A stretch of 64,000 nucleotides of DNA, taken from assembly GCF_019175385.1 (NCBI RefSeq), contig NC_083340.1, positions 22,642,336-22,706,335 on the forward strand, given 5' to 3'. The notes under the pieces were generated by a model that was not told the DNA's origin, made no database searches, and saw only the letters and a program-made list of their open reading frames with translations. Position 1 is the first letter of the stretch. Each line of letters opens with the position of its first letter. The position numbers and the translations under genes are program-made. Below are positions 12,243-22,451 of this stretch, piece by piece. Origin of the DNA: Lycium barbarum. Lineage: Eukaryota; Streptophyta; Magnoliopsida; Solanales; Solanaceae.

Positions 12243-13898
12243 TATATTTAATCAGGCCAATAGAGGTTTTCACAAGAGAATTTTATACGGATACAATTGT
12301 TTTTAAGTCTTAATTATATTGTTAGGGTATTTACACTTACTTATAAAATATAATAATATTTTAGCAATCATAGCAACATAATTTAAAAAAAGCGAGGGAT
12401 TAAGCTCCAATCTTCCCCATTTTAAGCTCTAATTTCCCCCCTCTTCTCTCCATCTCTCTTTTGTTCTCAACAAACACACCCAAACCAGTAAACTCTTTTA
12501 AAAGTTCTATTAACAACCATTAAAAAGCTTCAAAGCTTTAAACTCGAAAATTGAATTTTACATTTGTATTTGTTTGGATTAAGTGTTGTTGCAAACGATT
12601 AAGAATATCCTTTGGAATTAATATGTGAATTTTGAGAGAGTATGATGAAGATTAGAGTTAGTTTTGATTGGAATTTCATATTGAAACTCGGAGAGGAAGA
12701 AGAATAATGATGTTTTTTTTTTCTAGATTCCAATGTATAAATAAGTTGTATGTTTTTTGTATTTTGGGTGTATATTATTTGTATATCCAATGTATCACTA
12801 GACATAACGTGATCACATACACATATCATATAAAATGCATGCAAACGACATACAACAACATATGCAAGCTGGATGTAAGTTTTATGTATGTTTTGATCCG
12901 ATTGTATACAATATAAATTTTATATGCAAATTATGTGTAAATTGCATGTTATATTTTGTTAAAAAAAATCTTGCTACTTTTAAAAACCCACAAGTTTTGT
13001 TAAAAGCAAAAAAAATAATGTCCAATTTTTATAGCTAAAATCCCTTTTCACAACCAGAAGATTAATAAGTTATGCCCTTTAGCAAAGGAGGAACCATTCA
13101 ATGTGAACTGAATGTCAAAATGATATGATCAACTGATCTAATTGATAGATGATTGCTTCAGACAACAGGAAATGTACAAAGCAATAATAAAAAATTCTTC
13201 AGTGTGCAGATTTTATGAGGAACGTAGATTCCAATGCTTAACTTAGAAGATGCTCATAAAGCATTAAACTAAGAATAACTTTATTCCTTTTAAATAAATC
13301 AATTTCTAAATTTTGAGCAATTTGTTTAATAAAAAAAAGCGGCCCCTTTTTTACTTTGTTTCTCAGGCTTTCTTCCTCTCTCTTCATTTTTTTCCTCCGC
13401 TTCTCTTCTTTTCTTTTGATTATAAATAATATTACGAGATGCAACAGAATCTTATTGGTAATTTAAACTATTGTCATATTGAAAAATATCTTGAGAAGAG
13501 ATTTTTATCCCAAGTGTATTATTCCAAGTGTTTCTACAGTGTAATACCGACTTCTAATGAAAAAGGAGATACACCGGTGTATCTACCATCAAAACCACAA
13601 ATACTTCACCATAATTACACGCTTCTAACATGAAAATTTACAAAATATTACGTTTGTGTTTTCAACTTTCACTCACGCAAAAATGCTAAGTTAGTGTTTC
13701 TCAACTTTCAGTCATTCGAAAATGCTATAATCATAAAACACAATTTCTTTTGTTTTAGTTATGAAACCTAGAAAAGATTAAAAAAAAAAAAAGCGAATAT
13801 GATACTCATGTATTAGTCTAATTATTAGTTTATCACACACATGGATTGGTTTAAAAACCATAAAATGGATTGAACAGGAAAGTAAGCAAATACTAGTA

Positions 13899-14142
13899 GG
13901 GGAAATTACAGCTAAATACCATTCAACCATTTAGTTTACGAAATATGTATATAGTATATGGGTAGTGTATTGTTTATATTAAATATACATATACAATGCA
14001 TACATATGGGTGTGCGTGTGTATAATATGCATACCTATACATGCCTATACACTACCTATACAATCGAAGTATATAGACAGTGTATATTTCGGTCATATTT
14101 TATAAATTAGATGGCCCAAGGGTATATTTATGCATGCATCCC
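13899..14142. mobile_element. MITE, family also at 22452
   Basis: Inverted ends (GGGGAAATTACAG... and ...TATTTATGCATGCATCCC) enclose 244 bp of ATA-rich sequence. The outer arms read like the element at 22452-22683 (AATACCATTC-ACCAT, then TTAGATGGCC near the other end). It sits exactly where copy A of the duplication stops matching copy B. The flanks share ATACTA on both sides, but a full TSD is not clear. Confidence 0.55.
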
Positions 14143-14191
14143 ATACTAAATAGTTGAGAGGACCATTGTTTAAAGAAAAGTTAGAGAATTA

Positions 14192-14524
14192 CTCCCTCCG
14201 TCCCATAATAAGTGTTACCTTAGCAAATATTTATTTGTCTCATAATAAGTGTCACCTTAGGAAACCAAGACATAAATTTACTATTTTTTTTCCAATTCTA
14301 CCCTTAGACAATAAATTAACATCGAAATGATGATTGGAAAAGCCACATAGTAACTTGGTTTGGATTCCAATGTCAAAAGGTTTACTTCTTGTGCATTCTC
14401 TAATCAAAAGGTAAAAACAATTTATTTTTATTATATAGGGTAATTTGGTAAACTTTACATTGCATTATTAGTTTCTTAATATGCATATTTTTTGCTGATG
14501 TGACATTTATTACGAGAAAGGGAG
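14192..14524. mobile_element. Stowaway-like MITE
   Basis: Flanked by TA on both sides (14190-14191 and 14525-14526). It begins CTCCCTCCGTCCCATAATAA and ends with the partly matching inverted CATTTATTACGAGAAAGGGAG. CTCCCTCCGT with a TA target site is the hallmark of Tc1/mariner-derived Stowaway MITEs in plants. No coding capacity. Confidence 0.75.
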
Positions 14525-14622
14525 TAGAATTTAATGAACTGATCAAACCTTATCATAAGTGATTTTTGTGAAAAAAAAGGTCTCAAAGTTTAGTGAGTAT
14601 GAATTTCGGCTATACCTTAAAT

Positions 14623-15773
14623 CATTTTTTTGCACGGATTGCCCTTCGTTTGGGGTGGTCTTTAAATTTTGCCCCTCAAATTTGTGGTCTTTAAATTTTG
14701 CCCTTCATATTTGTAGTCTTTAAATTTTGCCCTTTGCTTGGAAAGATGAGCGAATACATGAAGTTCTGGGTTCGAACCCCCGCTCAAGCATAAAATAAAA
14801 AAATAATTTCGCAAGGCAGGACTAGGGCATTGTATGCCGGATCCAGCATACAATCTTTAAGAAAAAGGTAAAGTTATGCCGGATCCGGCATAACTAAAAG
14901 TCTGCCCCTCAAGGCAAAGTCTGCCGGAGGGGGCATACAAAATTTAAACTTTACCTTGTAAGGCAAACTTTTAGTTATGCCTTAAGGAAAACTTACGCCT
15001 TATGGGGCATACTTTTAGTTATTTTTTATGGGCACACTTTTATTTAAGGCATTACTAAAGGTTTACCTTGAAAAGTTTAAAATATATATATATATATATA
15101 TATGCTTCAAGGCAAAGTTTGCCCATAAGGCATAAGTATGCCCCCATCGGCATAAGTTTGGAAATTCCTGAACAAATTTATGCCGATGGGGGCATACTTT
15201 TAATGGGCAAACTTCAAAATTTAAACTTTGTCTTATAAGACAAACTTTTAGTTATGCCTTAAGGAAAACTTACGCCTTATGGGGCATGCTTTTAGTTATA
15301 TTTTATGGGCACACTTTTAGTTAAGGCATTACTAAAGGCTTACCTTGAAAAATTAAAAAAATATACATATATATGCTTCAAGGCAAAGTTTGCCCATAAG
15401 GCATAAGTATGCCCCCATCAGCATAAGTTTGGTAATTCCTGAACAAGTTTATGCCGATGGGGGCATACTTTTAATGGGCAAACTTTTATGCCGGATCCGG
15501 CATAAACTTGTGAAGGAATTATCAAAGTTATGCCGGAACCGGCATACTTATGCCAAGTCTGCCCATAAGGCATAAATATGTCAGGTCCGGCATAACTTTG
15601 TTAATTCCTTCACAAGTGTATGCCGATGGGGGCATAGCGAAATTTAAACTCTGTCTTGCGATTTTTTTAAAAAATTTTGACTGTGTGGGGGTTCGAACCT
15701 GAAACCCATGGGATTTAGCGAAGGGCAAAATTTAAAGACCACCCCAAAAGAAGGGCAATTCTGCGAATTGCCC
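14623..15773. mobile_element. Mutator-like inverted-repeat element rich in GGATCC palindromes
   Basis: A 9-bp TSD, ACCTTAAAT, lies at 14614-14622 and 15774-15782. The ends are inverted: left TTGCCCTTCGTTTGGGGTGG, right CCACCCCAAAAGAAGGGCAA, followed inward by GGTCTTTAAATTTTGCCC and a GTTCGAACCCCC block on both arms. The left arm carries three tandem GGTCTTTAAATTTTGCCC units (about 14659-14732). The core has repeated palindromes (ATGCCGGATCCGGCAT and relatives) and a tandem duplication of about 275 bp (about 14939-15212 and 15218-15487). No transposase ORF. It ends 13 bp upstream of the first promoter motif of RECQL2. Confidence 0.7.
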
Positions 15774-15782
15774 ACCTTAAAT

Positions 15783-15955
15783 AGAGGTCCTCAATTGGGC
15801 TATTTGTGCACTTGGCCCGTTTAAACCTCACTAGAGAGCCCAAGCCCACCATCTTGATTGAACAGAGAACACTATAAACACAAAGGTACTTTCTGCATTT
15901 CTTTTATTTCACTCACTATTTTAAGAAAAAAAAATATGCAGAACAATATGAACTG
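15783..15955 (+). promoter_or_regulatory. RECQL2 promoter and start of 5' UTR
   Basis: TGGGC-type 'site II' motifs, which bind TCP factors in many plant replication and housekeeping genes, are at 15795-15802 (TTGGGCTA) and, reversed, at 15837-15850 (AGCCCAAGCCCACC). A TATA-like CTATAAACA is at 15872-15880. Transcription would start near 15900, and the leader continues through AACTG (15951-15955). That pentamer is duplicated at 22142-22146, beyond the Copia-B insertion, and is followed by the rest of the leader and the ATG at 22195. Removing Copia-B and one AACTG gives a leader of about 100 bp. Confidence 0.55.
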
Positions 15956-16278
15956 TGTTATAAAACTATATAATTGGAAATAAACAAGAGAAGCAAACTA
16001 ATAACTTTGTAGAAAGAAGGGAGATATTATATTTCACTTCTTGTTGATATCTCAAATTGAGAACTTAACCATCTATTTATAGAGATGGTAAATCTCTTGA
16101 TGAAGTCATCAATGACAACACCAAGAATTAAAATCAAACTTGTGTTGCTTCATTTTCTTCATTTCATACATGCCACCAAATGTACATGTACCTTGCCACC
16201 AAATGTACATGTACCTATTCTTATTTAGGACATGTGAAAAACCTAGGCTATATGGACATTCATATATATTTTACAACA
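15956..16278 (-). repeat. 3' LTR of Copia-B (323 bp)
   Basis: Left LTR on the map, and the downstream one for this minus-strand element. It carries a direct repeat of a 20-base block containing CCACCAAATGTACATGTACC near 16170-16215. It lacks the extra 58-bp repeat of its partner. Confidence 0.9.
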
Positions 16279-16495
16279 CTCCCCCTTGGATGTCCATTGA
16301 TAGATAATATGCCTCGTTAAAACCTTACCAGAAAAAACCCAGTGGGAAAAATTCTAGTGAAGGAAAAAGAGTACATATTTCTAATAATATACATTTTGGT
16401 TGCCTCATTAAAAACCTTACAAGAAAAACCCAGTGGGACAAAACCTTGTATGGAAAAAAGAGTACAACATGTATTAACTCCCCCTGATGAGAACT

Positions 16496-19400
16496 TCAGT
16501 CCAAATATTTGAATCTTCGCATTCCAATCTTGTGCACCATCTTCTCGAAAGTTGCGGTTGGTAGAGACTTGGTGAACAAATCAGCCATATTATCACTTGA
16601 ACGAATCTGTTGCACATTGATATCACCATTCTTTTGGAGCTCGTGTGTGAAGAACAACTTTGGTGAAATGTGCTTTGTCCTATCTCCTTTTATGAATCCT
16701 CCTTTCAATTGGGCAATGCATGCTGCATTATCTTCATATAAGATTGTGGGTATTTTATCACATTTCAAACCACACTTTTCTCGAATGAGATGTATCATTG
16801 ACCTCAGCCACACAACTTCACGGGTCGCTTCATGAATAGCTATTATCTCAGCATGATTTGATGAGGTAGCCACAATAGACTGCTTTGTAGATCGCCAAGA
16901 TATGGCAGCGCCCCCACAAATAAATACATAGCCTGTTTGAGATCTAGCTTTGTGTGGGTCAGATAAATATCCTGCATCGGCATAACCAACAAGATCGGGA
17001 CTGCAATTGCTAGAATAAAATAAGCCCAAATCGATAGTCCCTTTTAGATACCTCAATATGTGTTTAATTCCGTTCCAGTGTCTCCTTGTAGGAGCACAAC
17101 TATGTCTCGCTAACACATTAACTGAAAATGTTATGTCAGGCCTTGTGGTATTGGCAAGATACATTAGTGCACCAATTGCACTAAGATATGGTGCTTCTGG
17201 ACCAAGAATTTCCTCATTCTTTTCTTGAGGTCGGAATGGATCTTTATTCGCATCAAGTGATCGAACAACCATCGAAGTACTTAATGGATGTGCTTCATCC
17301 ATATAAAATCGTTTCAACACTTTCTCTGTATAGGCAGATTGATTGACAAAAATGCCATTTGTCAAATGTTCAATTTGCAAACCAAGGCATAAATTTGTCT
17401 TTCCAAGATCTTTCATCTCAAATTCCTTCTTTAAATAATCAATTGCCTTTTTGAGCTCTGCAGGAGTTCCAATAAGGTTTATGTCGTCAACATATACAGC
17501 AAGTACAACAAACTCCGATATTACTTTCTTTATAAAAACACATGGGCAAATTGCATCATTTGTATAGCCTTCCTTTAACAAATATTCACTAAGGCGGTTA
17601 TACCACATGCGCCCGGATTGCTTCAAACCATACAATGATCTTTGTAATCTGATTGAATACATTTCCCGAGACTTTGAACTACATGCTTCAGGCATCTTAA
17701 ATCCTTCAGGGATTTTCATGTATATTTCATTTTCAAGTGATCCATATAGATAGGCTGTAACCACATCCATCAAATGCATCTCAAGTCTCTCATGGACAAC
17801 GAAACTAATGAGATAACGTAATGTTATTGCATCCATAACTGGGGAGTATGTCTCTTCATAATCAACACCAGGCCTTTGTGAAAATCCTTGTGCAACAAGG
17901 CGTGCCTTATATCTTTGTATCTCATTTTTCTCATTTCTTTTTCGCACAAAAACCCATTTATAGCCAACGGGTTTAATGCCATTAGGTGTTTGGACTATAG
18001 GTCCAAAAACTTCCCGTTTGGTAAGTGAGTTTAACTCTGATTGAATTTCCTCTTGCCACTTTGGCCAATCACGTCTTTCTTGGCATTCTTTAACAGATTG
18101 GGGTTCAAGATCCTCACTATCTTGCATAATTCTTGTTGCAACATTATAGGCAAAGACATAATCCACATTTATTTCCAATCTATTCAAATTAGTCCCAACA
18201 TTAATTGGATTAATTGATATTTCCTCATTTTCTTGAGTCTCAGGCTCGTTGATTTCTTCAAGAATATCACTATTGCTTAAATCTCGAATTTCTTTGTGAG
18301 GTTCTTTCGTAGTGTCATCTTGACCATTTCTTTTTCTTTTTCTAGGATTTCGATCCTTAGAACCCAATGGTCTACCACGCTTTTGGCGTGCTTTGGACTC
18401 ATTTGCTATGACACTAGTAGATGGTCCTACAGGGACATCAATCCGAATCGGGACATTCTCTGCAGGGATATGTGATTTGGTAATCCTTTTCAAATCTGTA
18501 AATGCGTCTGGCATTTGATTTGCTATTTTCTGCAAGTGAATAATCTTTTGAACCTCTTGCTCACAAATAGAAGTATGTGGATCAAGATGAGACAATGATG
18601 AATTATTCCACAAAATTTTCCTTTTTATTTCATTATTCTCTCCCCCTAATTTTGGGAAAATTGTCTCATGAAATTGACAATCTGCAAATCGAGCAGTGAA
18701 CAAATCTCCGGTTAATGGTTCAAGGTAGCGAATAATGGAGGGCGATTCAAACCCAACATATATTCCTAATCTTCTTTGGGGACCCATCTTGGTGCGATGT
18801 GGTGGTGCTACGGGCACATATACGGCACATCCAAAAATTCTTAGATGGGATATATTAGGTTCTTGACCCAAAACCAATTGCAACGGAGAAAATTTATGAT
18901 AGTTTGTCGGTCTGAGACGAACAAATGTTGCTGCATGCAAAATAGCGTGACCCCAAACAGCCGTGGGCAACCTCGTTTTCATGAGTAATGGTCTTGCAAT
19001 CAACTGCAGACGTTTAATTAATGACTCTGCAAGGCCATTTTGAGTGTGAACATGAGCTACAGGATGTTCAACTCTTATCCCAATTGATAAACAATAATCA
19101 TTAAATGCTTGGGATGAAAACTCTGCAGCATTATCAAGGCGAATAGACTTTATCGGATTATCAGGAAATTGTGCCCGTATTCGAATTATTTGTGCCAATA
19201 ATTTCGCAAACGCCAGGTTGCAAGATGACAGTAGGCACACATGAGACCATCTAGAAGAAGCATCTATTAGGACCATAAAATATCTAAATGACCCACTAGG
19301 GGGGTGAATTGGTCCACAAATATCCCCATGTATACGTTCCAAAAATTCAAGGGATTCAAACTCAACCTTTGTAGGTGATGGCCTAATAATTAACTTGCCT

Positions 19401-20005
19401 TGATAACAAGAAGGGCAAGAAAATTCATTGTTTAAAAGAATCTTCAGGTTCTTTAATGGGTGCCCATTTGAATTTTCTATAATTCGTCTCATCATTATAG
19501 ATCCAGGGTGTCCCAATCGATCATGCCAAAGTACAAACGTATTGGAGTCAGTAAACTTCTGGTTTACGACAGAGTGTGCCTCAATTACACCAATTTTTGT
19601 CCAATATAAGCCAGAAGACAAAGCAGGAAACTTTTCTATAACAACTTTCTGGCCAGAGACATCCTTGGTGATACCAATATATTCAAGATTCATCTCATCC
19701 ATTGTTTTAATATGGTATCCATTTTGACGGATATCTTTAAAACTTAATAAGTTCCTTCTGGACTTAGGAGAGAACATAGCATTGCTTATAATGAGTTTTG
19801 TTCCCTTAGGCAAAATTATGGCGGCTCTTCCGGAGCCTTCAATCAAACTAGTACTACCAGATATGGTATTAACATTTGCCTTACCCATAAGTAAATGAGT
19901 AAAATATTTCTTGTCTTTGAATATAGTGTGTGTAGTAGCAGAATCAATCAAACAAATGTCTTCATAATTGGATTTTAATCCAAACTTGCTTTGACAATAA
20001 TCCAT
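16496..20005 (-). CDS. Copia-B pol polyprotein (protease-integrase-RT-RNase H)
   Basis: An uninterrupted 1169-codon ORF. Domains in order: protease motif D-S-A at residues 21-23 (this group uses DSA/DSG); pre-integrase zinc region (HDRLGHPG... CPSC, about 160-215); integrase core with LDNAAEF and the catalytic Glu in NGLAESLIKR (about 225-335); a charged linker; reverse transcriptase with VYVDD (about 690-930); RNase H beginning at VGYADAGY and closing with MADLFTKSL near the C-terminus. All the key acidic residues I can check are present. The encoded enzymes would cleave the polyprotein, copy RNA to DNA and integrate it. The start at 20005 is the first Met of the frame. A splice-acceptor-like TGTAATTTCAG lies just upstream, so pol may be translated from a spliced or fused mRNA. 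Confidence 0.9.
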   Translation of the reverse strand: MDYCQSKFGLKSNYEDICLIDSATTHTIFKDKKYFTHLLMGKANVNTISGSTSLIEGSGRAAIILPKGTKLIISNAMFSPKSRRNLLSFKDIRQNGYHIKTMDEMNLEYIGITKDVSGQKVVIEKFPALSSGLYWTKIGVIEAHSVVNQKFTDSNTFVLWHDRLGHPGSIMMRRIIENSNGHPLKNLKILLNNEFSCPSCYQGKLIIRPSPTKVEFESLEFLERIHGDICGPIHPPSGSFRYFMVLIDASSRWSHVCLLSSCNLAFAKLLAQIIRIRAQFPDNPIKSIRLDNAAEFSSQAFNDYCLSIGIRVEHPVAHVHTQNGLAESLIKRLQLIARPLLMKTRLPTAVWGHAILHAATFVRLRPTNYHKFSPLQLVLGQEPNISHLRIFGCAVYVPVAPPHRTKMGPQRRLGIYVGFESPSIIRYLEPLTGDLFTARFADCQFHETIFPKLGGENNEIKRKILWNNSSLSHLDPHTSICEQEVQKIIHLQKIANQMPDAFTDLKRITKSHIPAENVPIRIDVPVGPSTSVIANESKARQKRGRPLGSKDRNPRKRKRNGQDDTTKEPHKEIRDLSNSDILEEINEPETQENEEISINPINVGTNLNRLEINVDYVFAYNVATRIMQDSEDLEPQSVKECQERRDWPKWQEEIQSELNSLTKREVFGPIVQTPNGIKPVGYKWVFVRKRNEKNEIQRYKARLVAQGFSQRPGVDYEETYSPVMDAITLRYLISFVVHERLEMHLMDVVTAYLYGSLENEIYMKIPEGFKMPEACSSKSREMYSIRLQRSLYGLKQSGRMWYNRLSEYLLKEGYTNDAICPCVFIKKVISEFVVLAVYVDDINLIGTPAELKKAIDYLKKEFEMKDLGKTNLCLGLQIEHLTNGIFVNQSAYTEKVLKRFYMDEAHPLSTSMVVRSLDANKDPFRPQEKNEEILGPEAPYLSAIGALMYLANTTRPDITFSVNVLARHSCAPTRRHWNGIKHILRYLKGTIDLGLFYSSNCSPDLVGYADAGYLSDPHKARSQTGYVFICGGAAISWRSTKQSIVATSSNHAEIIAIHEATREVVWLRSMIHLIREKCGLKCDKIPTILYEDNAACIAQLKGGFIKGDRTKHISPKLFFTHELQKNGDINVQQIRSSDNMADLFTKSLPTATFEKMVHKIGMRRFKYLD

Positions 20006-20631
20006 ATCTTCAACTGAAATTACACAAAATTAAATGAATACCCATTAAATATTAACACTTATACACATATAAAGTCAAGGAGGTTAGATAATGCTAAATA
20101 GTTTCACGTATTTTATCCGGTAAAATGAAGTATACCAAGAGACATGAATTAAATATGTAACTGTAAAAATGAAATAGCATAACACTGCAATTTTTACCAC
20201 TAGATTTGATAAACCAATTTCCATCTTTCCAGTTCGCTCTTTAGTAGTATATTAATTCTATTATACTTCAAGTATAAAGTGTAGTGATTAAAAGAATGTA
20301 AAGTGTATATAAAATGAAAAATCTTGTCGGCCAGAGGAATAGAAGAAGTAACAAGATATAGATAATTCAAACTCCATTGAATTGGTGTCATAAGTTTATA
20401 AATCTCCCAAAATACTCACTGAGCCTTTATAATTAGTAAGCAGAGGATACTAATATCAATATTAAAATATTATTTAATCAAGACAAATCATTTTTTTTTA
20501 AATATTAATAACTAACTATAACAAACTGACTAAATCTAGACTAATTAAAAATAGTACTCATGTAAACAACTACTGTCACATGGTCTTTTATTCATCAACT
20601 ATTACGACTAGTAAAAATTAAAATAAACAAC
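20006..20631 (-). other. Spacer between gag and pol of Copia-B
   Basis: 626 bp of AT-rich sequence without a credible ORF. Read on the minus strand it ends in a pyrimidine/AT stretch and TTTCAG immediately before TTGAAGATATGG, where the last ATG starts pol. This suggests a retained intron-like spacer rather than a simple frameshift junction. Confidence 0.4.
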
Positions 20632-21686
20632 TTAATCATCTCTAACCACAGAACCATCACCAATCAAGTGATCTATCTTTCGTTCAGGGTGCTCAAAGAA
20701 ATCTGCTACATCCAAGTGTGTGATGTCAATTTGATTTTCGGAGATAAAATTAGCTTCGGGATTTTTCTCTTTTCTTTTAATTGATGCTTGATAAAGCTCA
20801 ACCAAGTGCTTTGCCGTACGACAGGTACGTGCCCAGTGTCCAATTCCACCACATCGATAGCATTTATTTTCTGAGCCACGTGCTTCTGGCACTTCATGCC
20901 TATCATCCTTCTTTTTCCCCTTTGGTGGTGATTTTTCTTTGAAGAGTGATTAACACCAGGAAAATAATTTCTTCTTTGACCATAATCACGACCACGACCA
21001 CGACTATTATCACGACCACGACTATTGTCATGACCACGACCGGGGCCACGACCTTTTCCACGCCTGGAGTAGTGGGCATACACCTCATTCACTTCCGGGA
21101 GTGGTGCAGCGCCAGTAGGTCGATTCTCGTGATTTTTCATCAGCAAATCATTATTTTGTTCAGCCACAAGAAGATGGGCAATCAAATCACAATACTTTGT
21201 GAAACCTTTCTCTCGATATTGCTGCTGCAGGAGCACATTCGAGGCATGAAAAGTGGAGAACGTCTTTTCCAGTTTATCAGAATCACTAATCTTTTCTCCA
21301 CATAGTGTCAATATAGAAGTAATTCTGAACATCTCAGAGTTATACTTCATAACTGATTTGAAATCTTGTAGCCTTAAATTGATCCATTCGTATCGTGCTT
21401 TTGGGAGGAAGACCATCTTCAGGTGGTCATACCTTTCTTTCAAGTTTTTCCATAAAACGAGTGGATCCTTAATAGTAAGATATTCAATCTTCAGGTCCTC
21501 ATCAAGATGATGACGCAAGAATATCATAGCCTTGGCATTTTCTTGGTTGGATGCTTTATTATTTTCTTTAATGGTGTCTCCAAGACCCATAGCATCAAGA
21601 TGGATTTCAGCATCTAGCACCCATGATAGGTAGTTCTTGCCTGAAATATCAAGGGCAACGAACTCGAGTTTTGTAAGGTTAGCCAT
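20632..21686 (-). pseudogene. Copia-B gag, one frameshift
   Basis: The N-terminal part (start 21686, MANLTKLEFVALDISG) is a Copia gag of the UBN2/DUF4219 kind, with the capsid-like region over residues about 10-190 and an Arg/Gly-rich tract (GRGRDYGQRR). The CCHC zinc knuckle (CYRCGGIGHWARTC) and the C-terminal tail are in a different frame and end at 20632. The shift falls in the purine run at 20908-20920 (minus strand GGGGAAAAAGAAG), consistent with a one-base indel. Without correction the product would have no nucleic-acid-binding knuckle. An assembly error in the run is possible. Confidence 0.8.
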
Positions 21687-21760
21687 AAAATAGAGAGAAT
21701 AAAAATAGTACCTTAACCTTCAAAAATTCCTTGAGACGGTAGAGTCTCGTGCTGATAACG

Positions 21761-22141
21761 TGTTATAAAACTATATAATTGGAAATAAACAAGAGAAGCA
21801 AACTAATAACTTTGTAGAAAGAAGGGAGAGATTATATTTCACTTCTTGTTGATATCTCAAATTGAGAACTTAACCATCTATTTATAGAGATGGTAAATCT
21901 CTTGATGAAGTCATCAATGATAACACCAAGAATTAAAATCAAACTTGTGTTGCTTCATTTTCTTCATTTCATCAATGACAACACCAAGAATTAAAATCAA
22001 ACTTGTGTTGCTTCATTTTCTTCATTTCATACATGCCACCAAATGTACATGTACCTTGCCACCAAATGTACATGTACCTATTCTTATTTAGGACATGTGA
22101 AAAACCTAGGCTATATGGACATTCATATATATTTTACAACA
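21761..22141 (-). repeat. 5' LTR of Copia-B (381 bp, with 58-bp tandem duplication)
   Basis: Same ends as the LTR at 15956, but a 58-bp block beginning ATCAATGAYAACACC is present twice in tandem, which accounts exactly for the length difference (381 against 323). The flank AACTG on the right matches the left flank of the other LTR. Confidence 0.9.
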
Positions 22142-22194
22142 AACTGAAAGTTATTTAGAGTTTTTTGTTTTTGTTTTTTTTTGTCTGTAGTAAA

Positions 22195-22261
22195 ATGGGA
22201 AGAACAGAAGAACTATTGGAGGAGCTTTTGAATGTTGAAGTGGAGCTTCAAGACGTTCAAG
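22195..22261 (+). pseudogene. RECQL2: RECQL2 helicase, exon 1
   Basis: ATG at 22195 followed by 22 codons plus one base; donor CAAG/GTTAGC at 22262. The peptide (ending NVEVELQDVQ) is an acidic coiled-coil start like that of plant RECQL2 proteins. Joined in phase 1 to exon 2 it gives VELQDVQ-DQIKFLLDRQ. RECQL2 is a nuclear 3'-5' DNA helicase acting on branched structures in recombination and replication repair. The exon itself is intact, but its leader is split by Copia-B and the rest of the gene is incomplete here, so I class the locus as a probable pseudogene. Confidence 0.75.
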
Positions 22262-22451
22262 GTTAGCTTATTATACATTTTTTTTTCTGTTTATCTTATG
22301 TTTCCCTTTATATTGTTTGTAATAACATTGATTATACCACAAATGATAACATAAAGTCCTGGGTTTAAATTTTATTTGCTGCATGTAGTAGTGACTTACA
22401 GGCTTATGCTTGCACTTTGGAATTTTCAAGGGTAAATAAAGCATTTTTTAA

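Larger units (their letters stand above)
9562..13898 (+). repeat. Segmental duplication, copy A
   Basis: From the Copia-A reverse transcriptase region through its LTR and about 3.16 kb of flank to CTAGTA at 13898, the sequence recurs in the same order and orientation at about 43049-43386, 49053-51743 and 58202-59503. This copy lacks the three large insertions found in copy B and so holds their empty sites, for example GATTA at 12577-12581. Apart from the Copia end and the inverted-repeat element at 11547, I recognise no gene in it. Open frames such as 12668-12916 and 13439-13633 are present in both copies but look non-coding. Confidence 0.85.
15956..22141 (-). mobile_element. Copia-B, near-intact LTR retrotransposon
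   Basis: A 6186-bp element with a perfect 5-bp TSD AACTG (15951-15955 and 22142-22146) and LTRs at 15956-16278 and 21761-22141, ending TGTT...AACA. Read on the minus strand, the polypurine tract CCAAGGGGGAG abuts the 3' LTR, and a priming region (CGTTATCAGCACGAGACTC) follows the 5' LTR. Apart from a 58-bp tandem duplication in one LTR, I count about two base differences between the LTRs, so the insertion is recent. It lies in the 5' UTR of RECQL2, antisense to that gene. Confidence 0.9.

Noticed and set aside
12668..13038. Overlapping small ORFs in duplication copy A
   Set aside because: The counterparts in copy B have different ends and indels that are not multiples of three; no sign of coding constraint.
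14770..14790. GGTTCGAACCCC, a Pol III box B-like string, considered as a tRNA gene
   Set aside because: The string is itself palindromic, occurs on both arms of an inverted-repeat element, and no cloverleaf or box A at proper spacing was found.
20946..21305. Ile/Thr-repeat ORF antisense to gag
   Set aside because: Complement of the Arg/Gly-rich tract of Copia-B gag.
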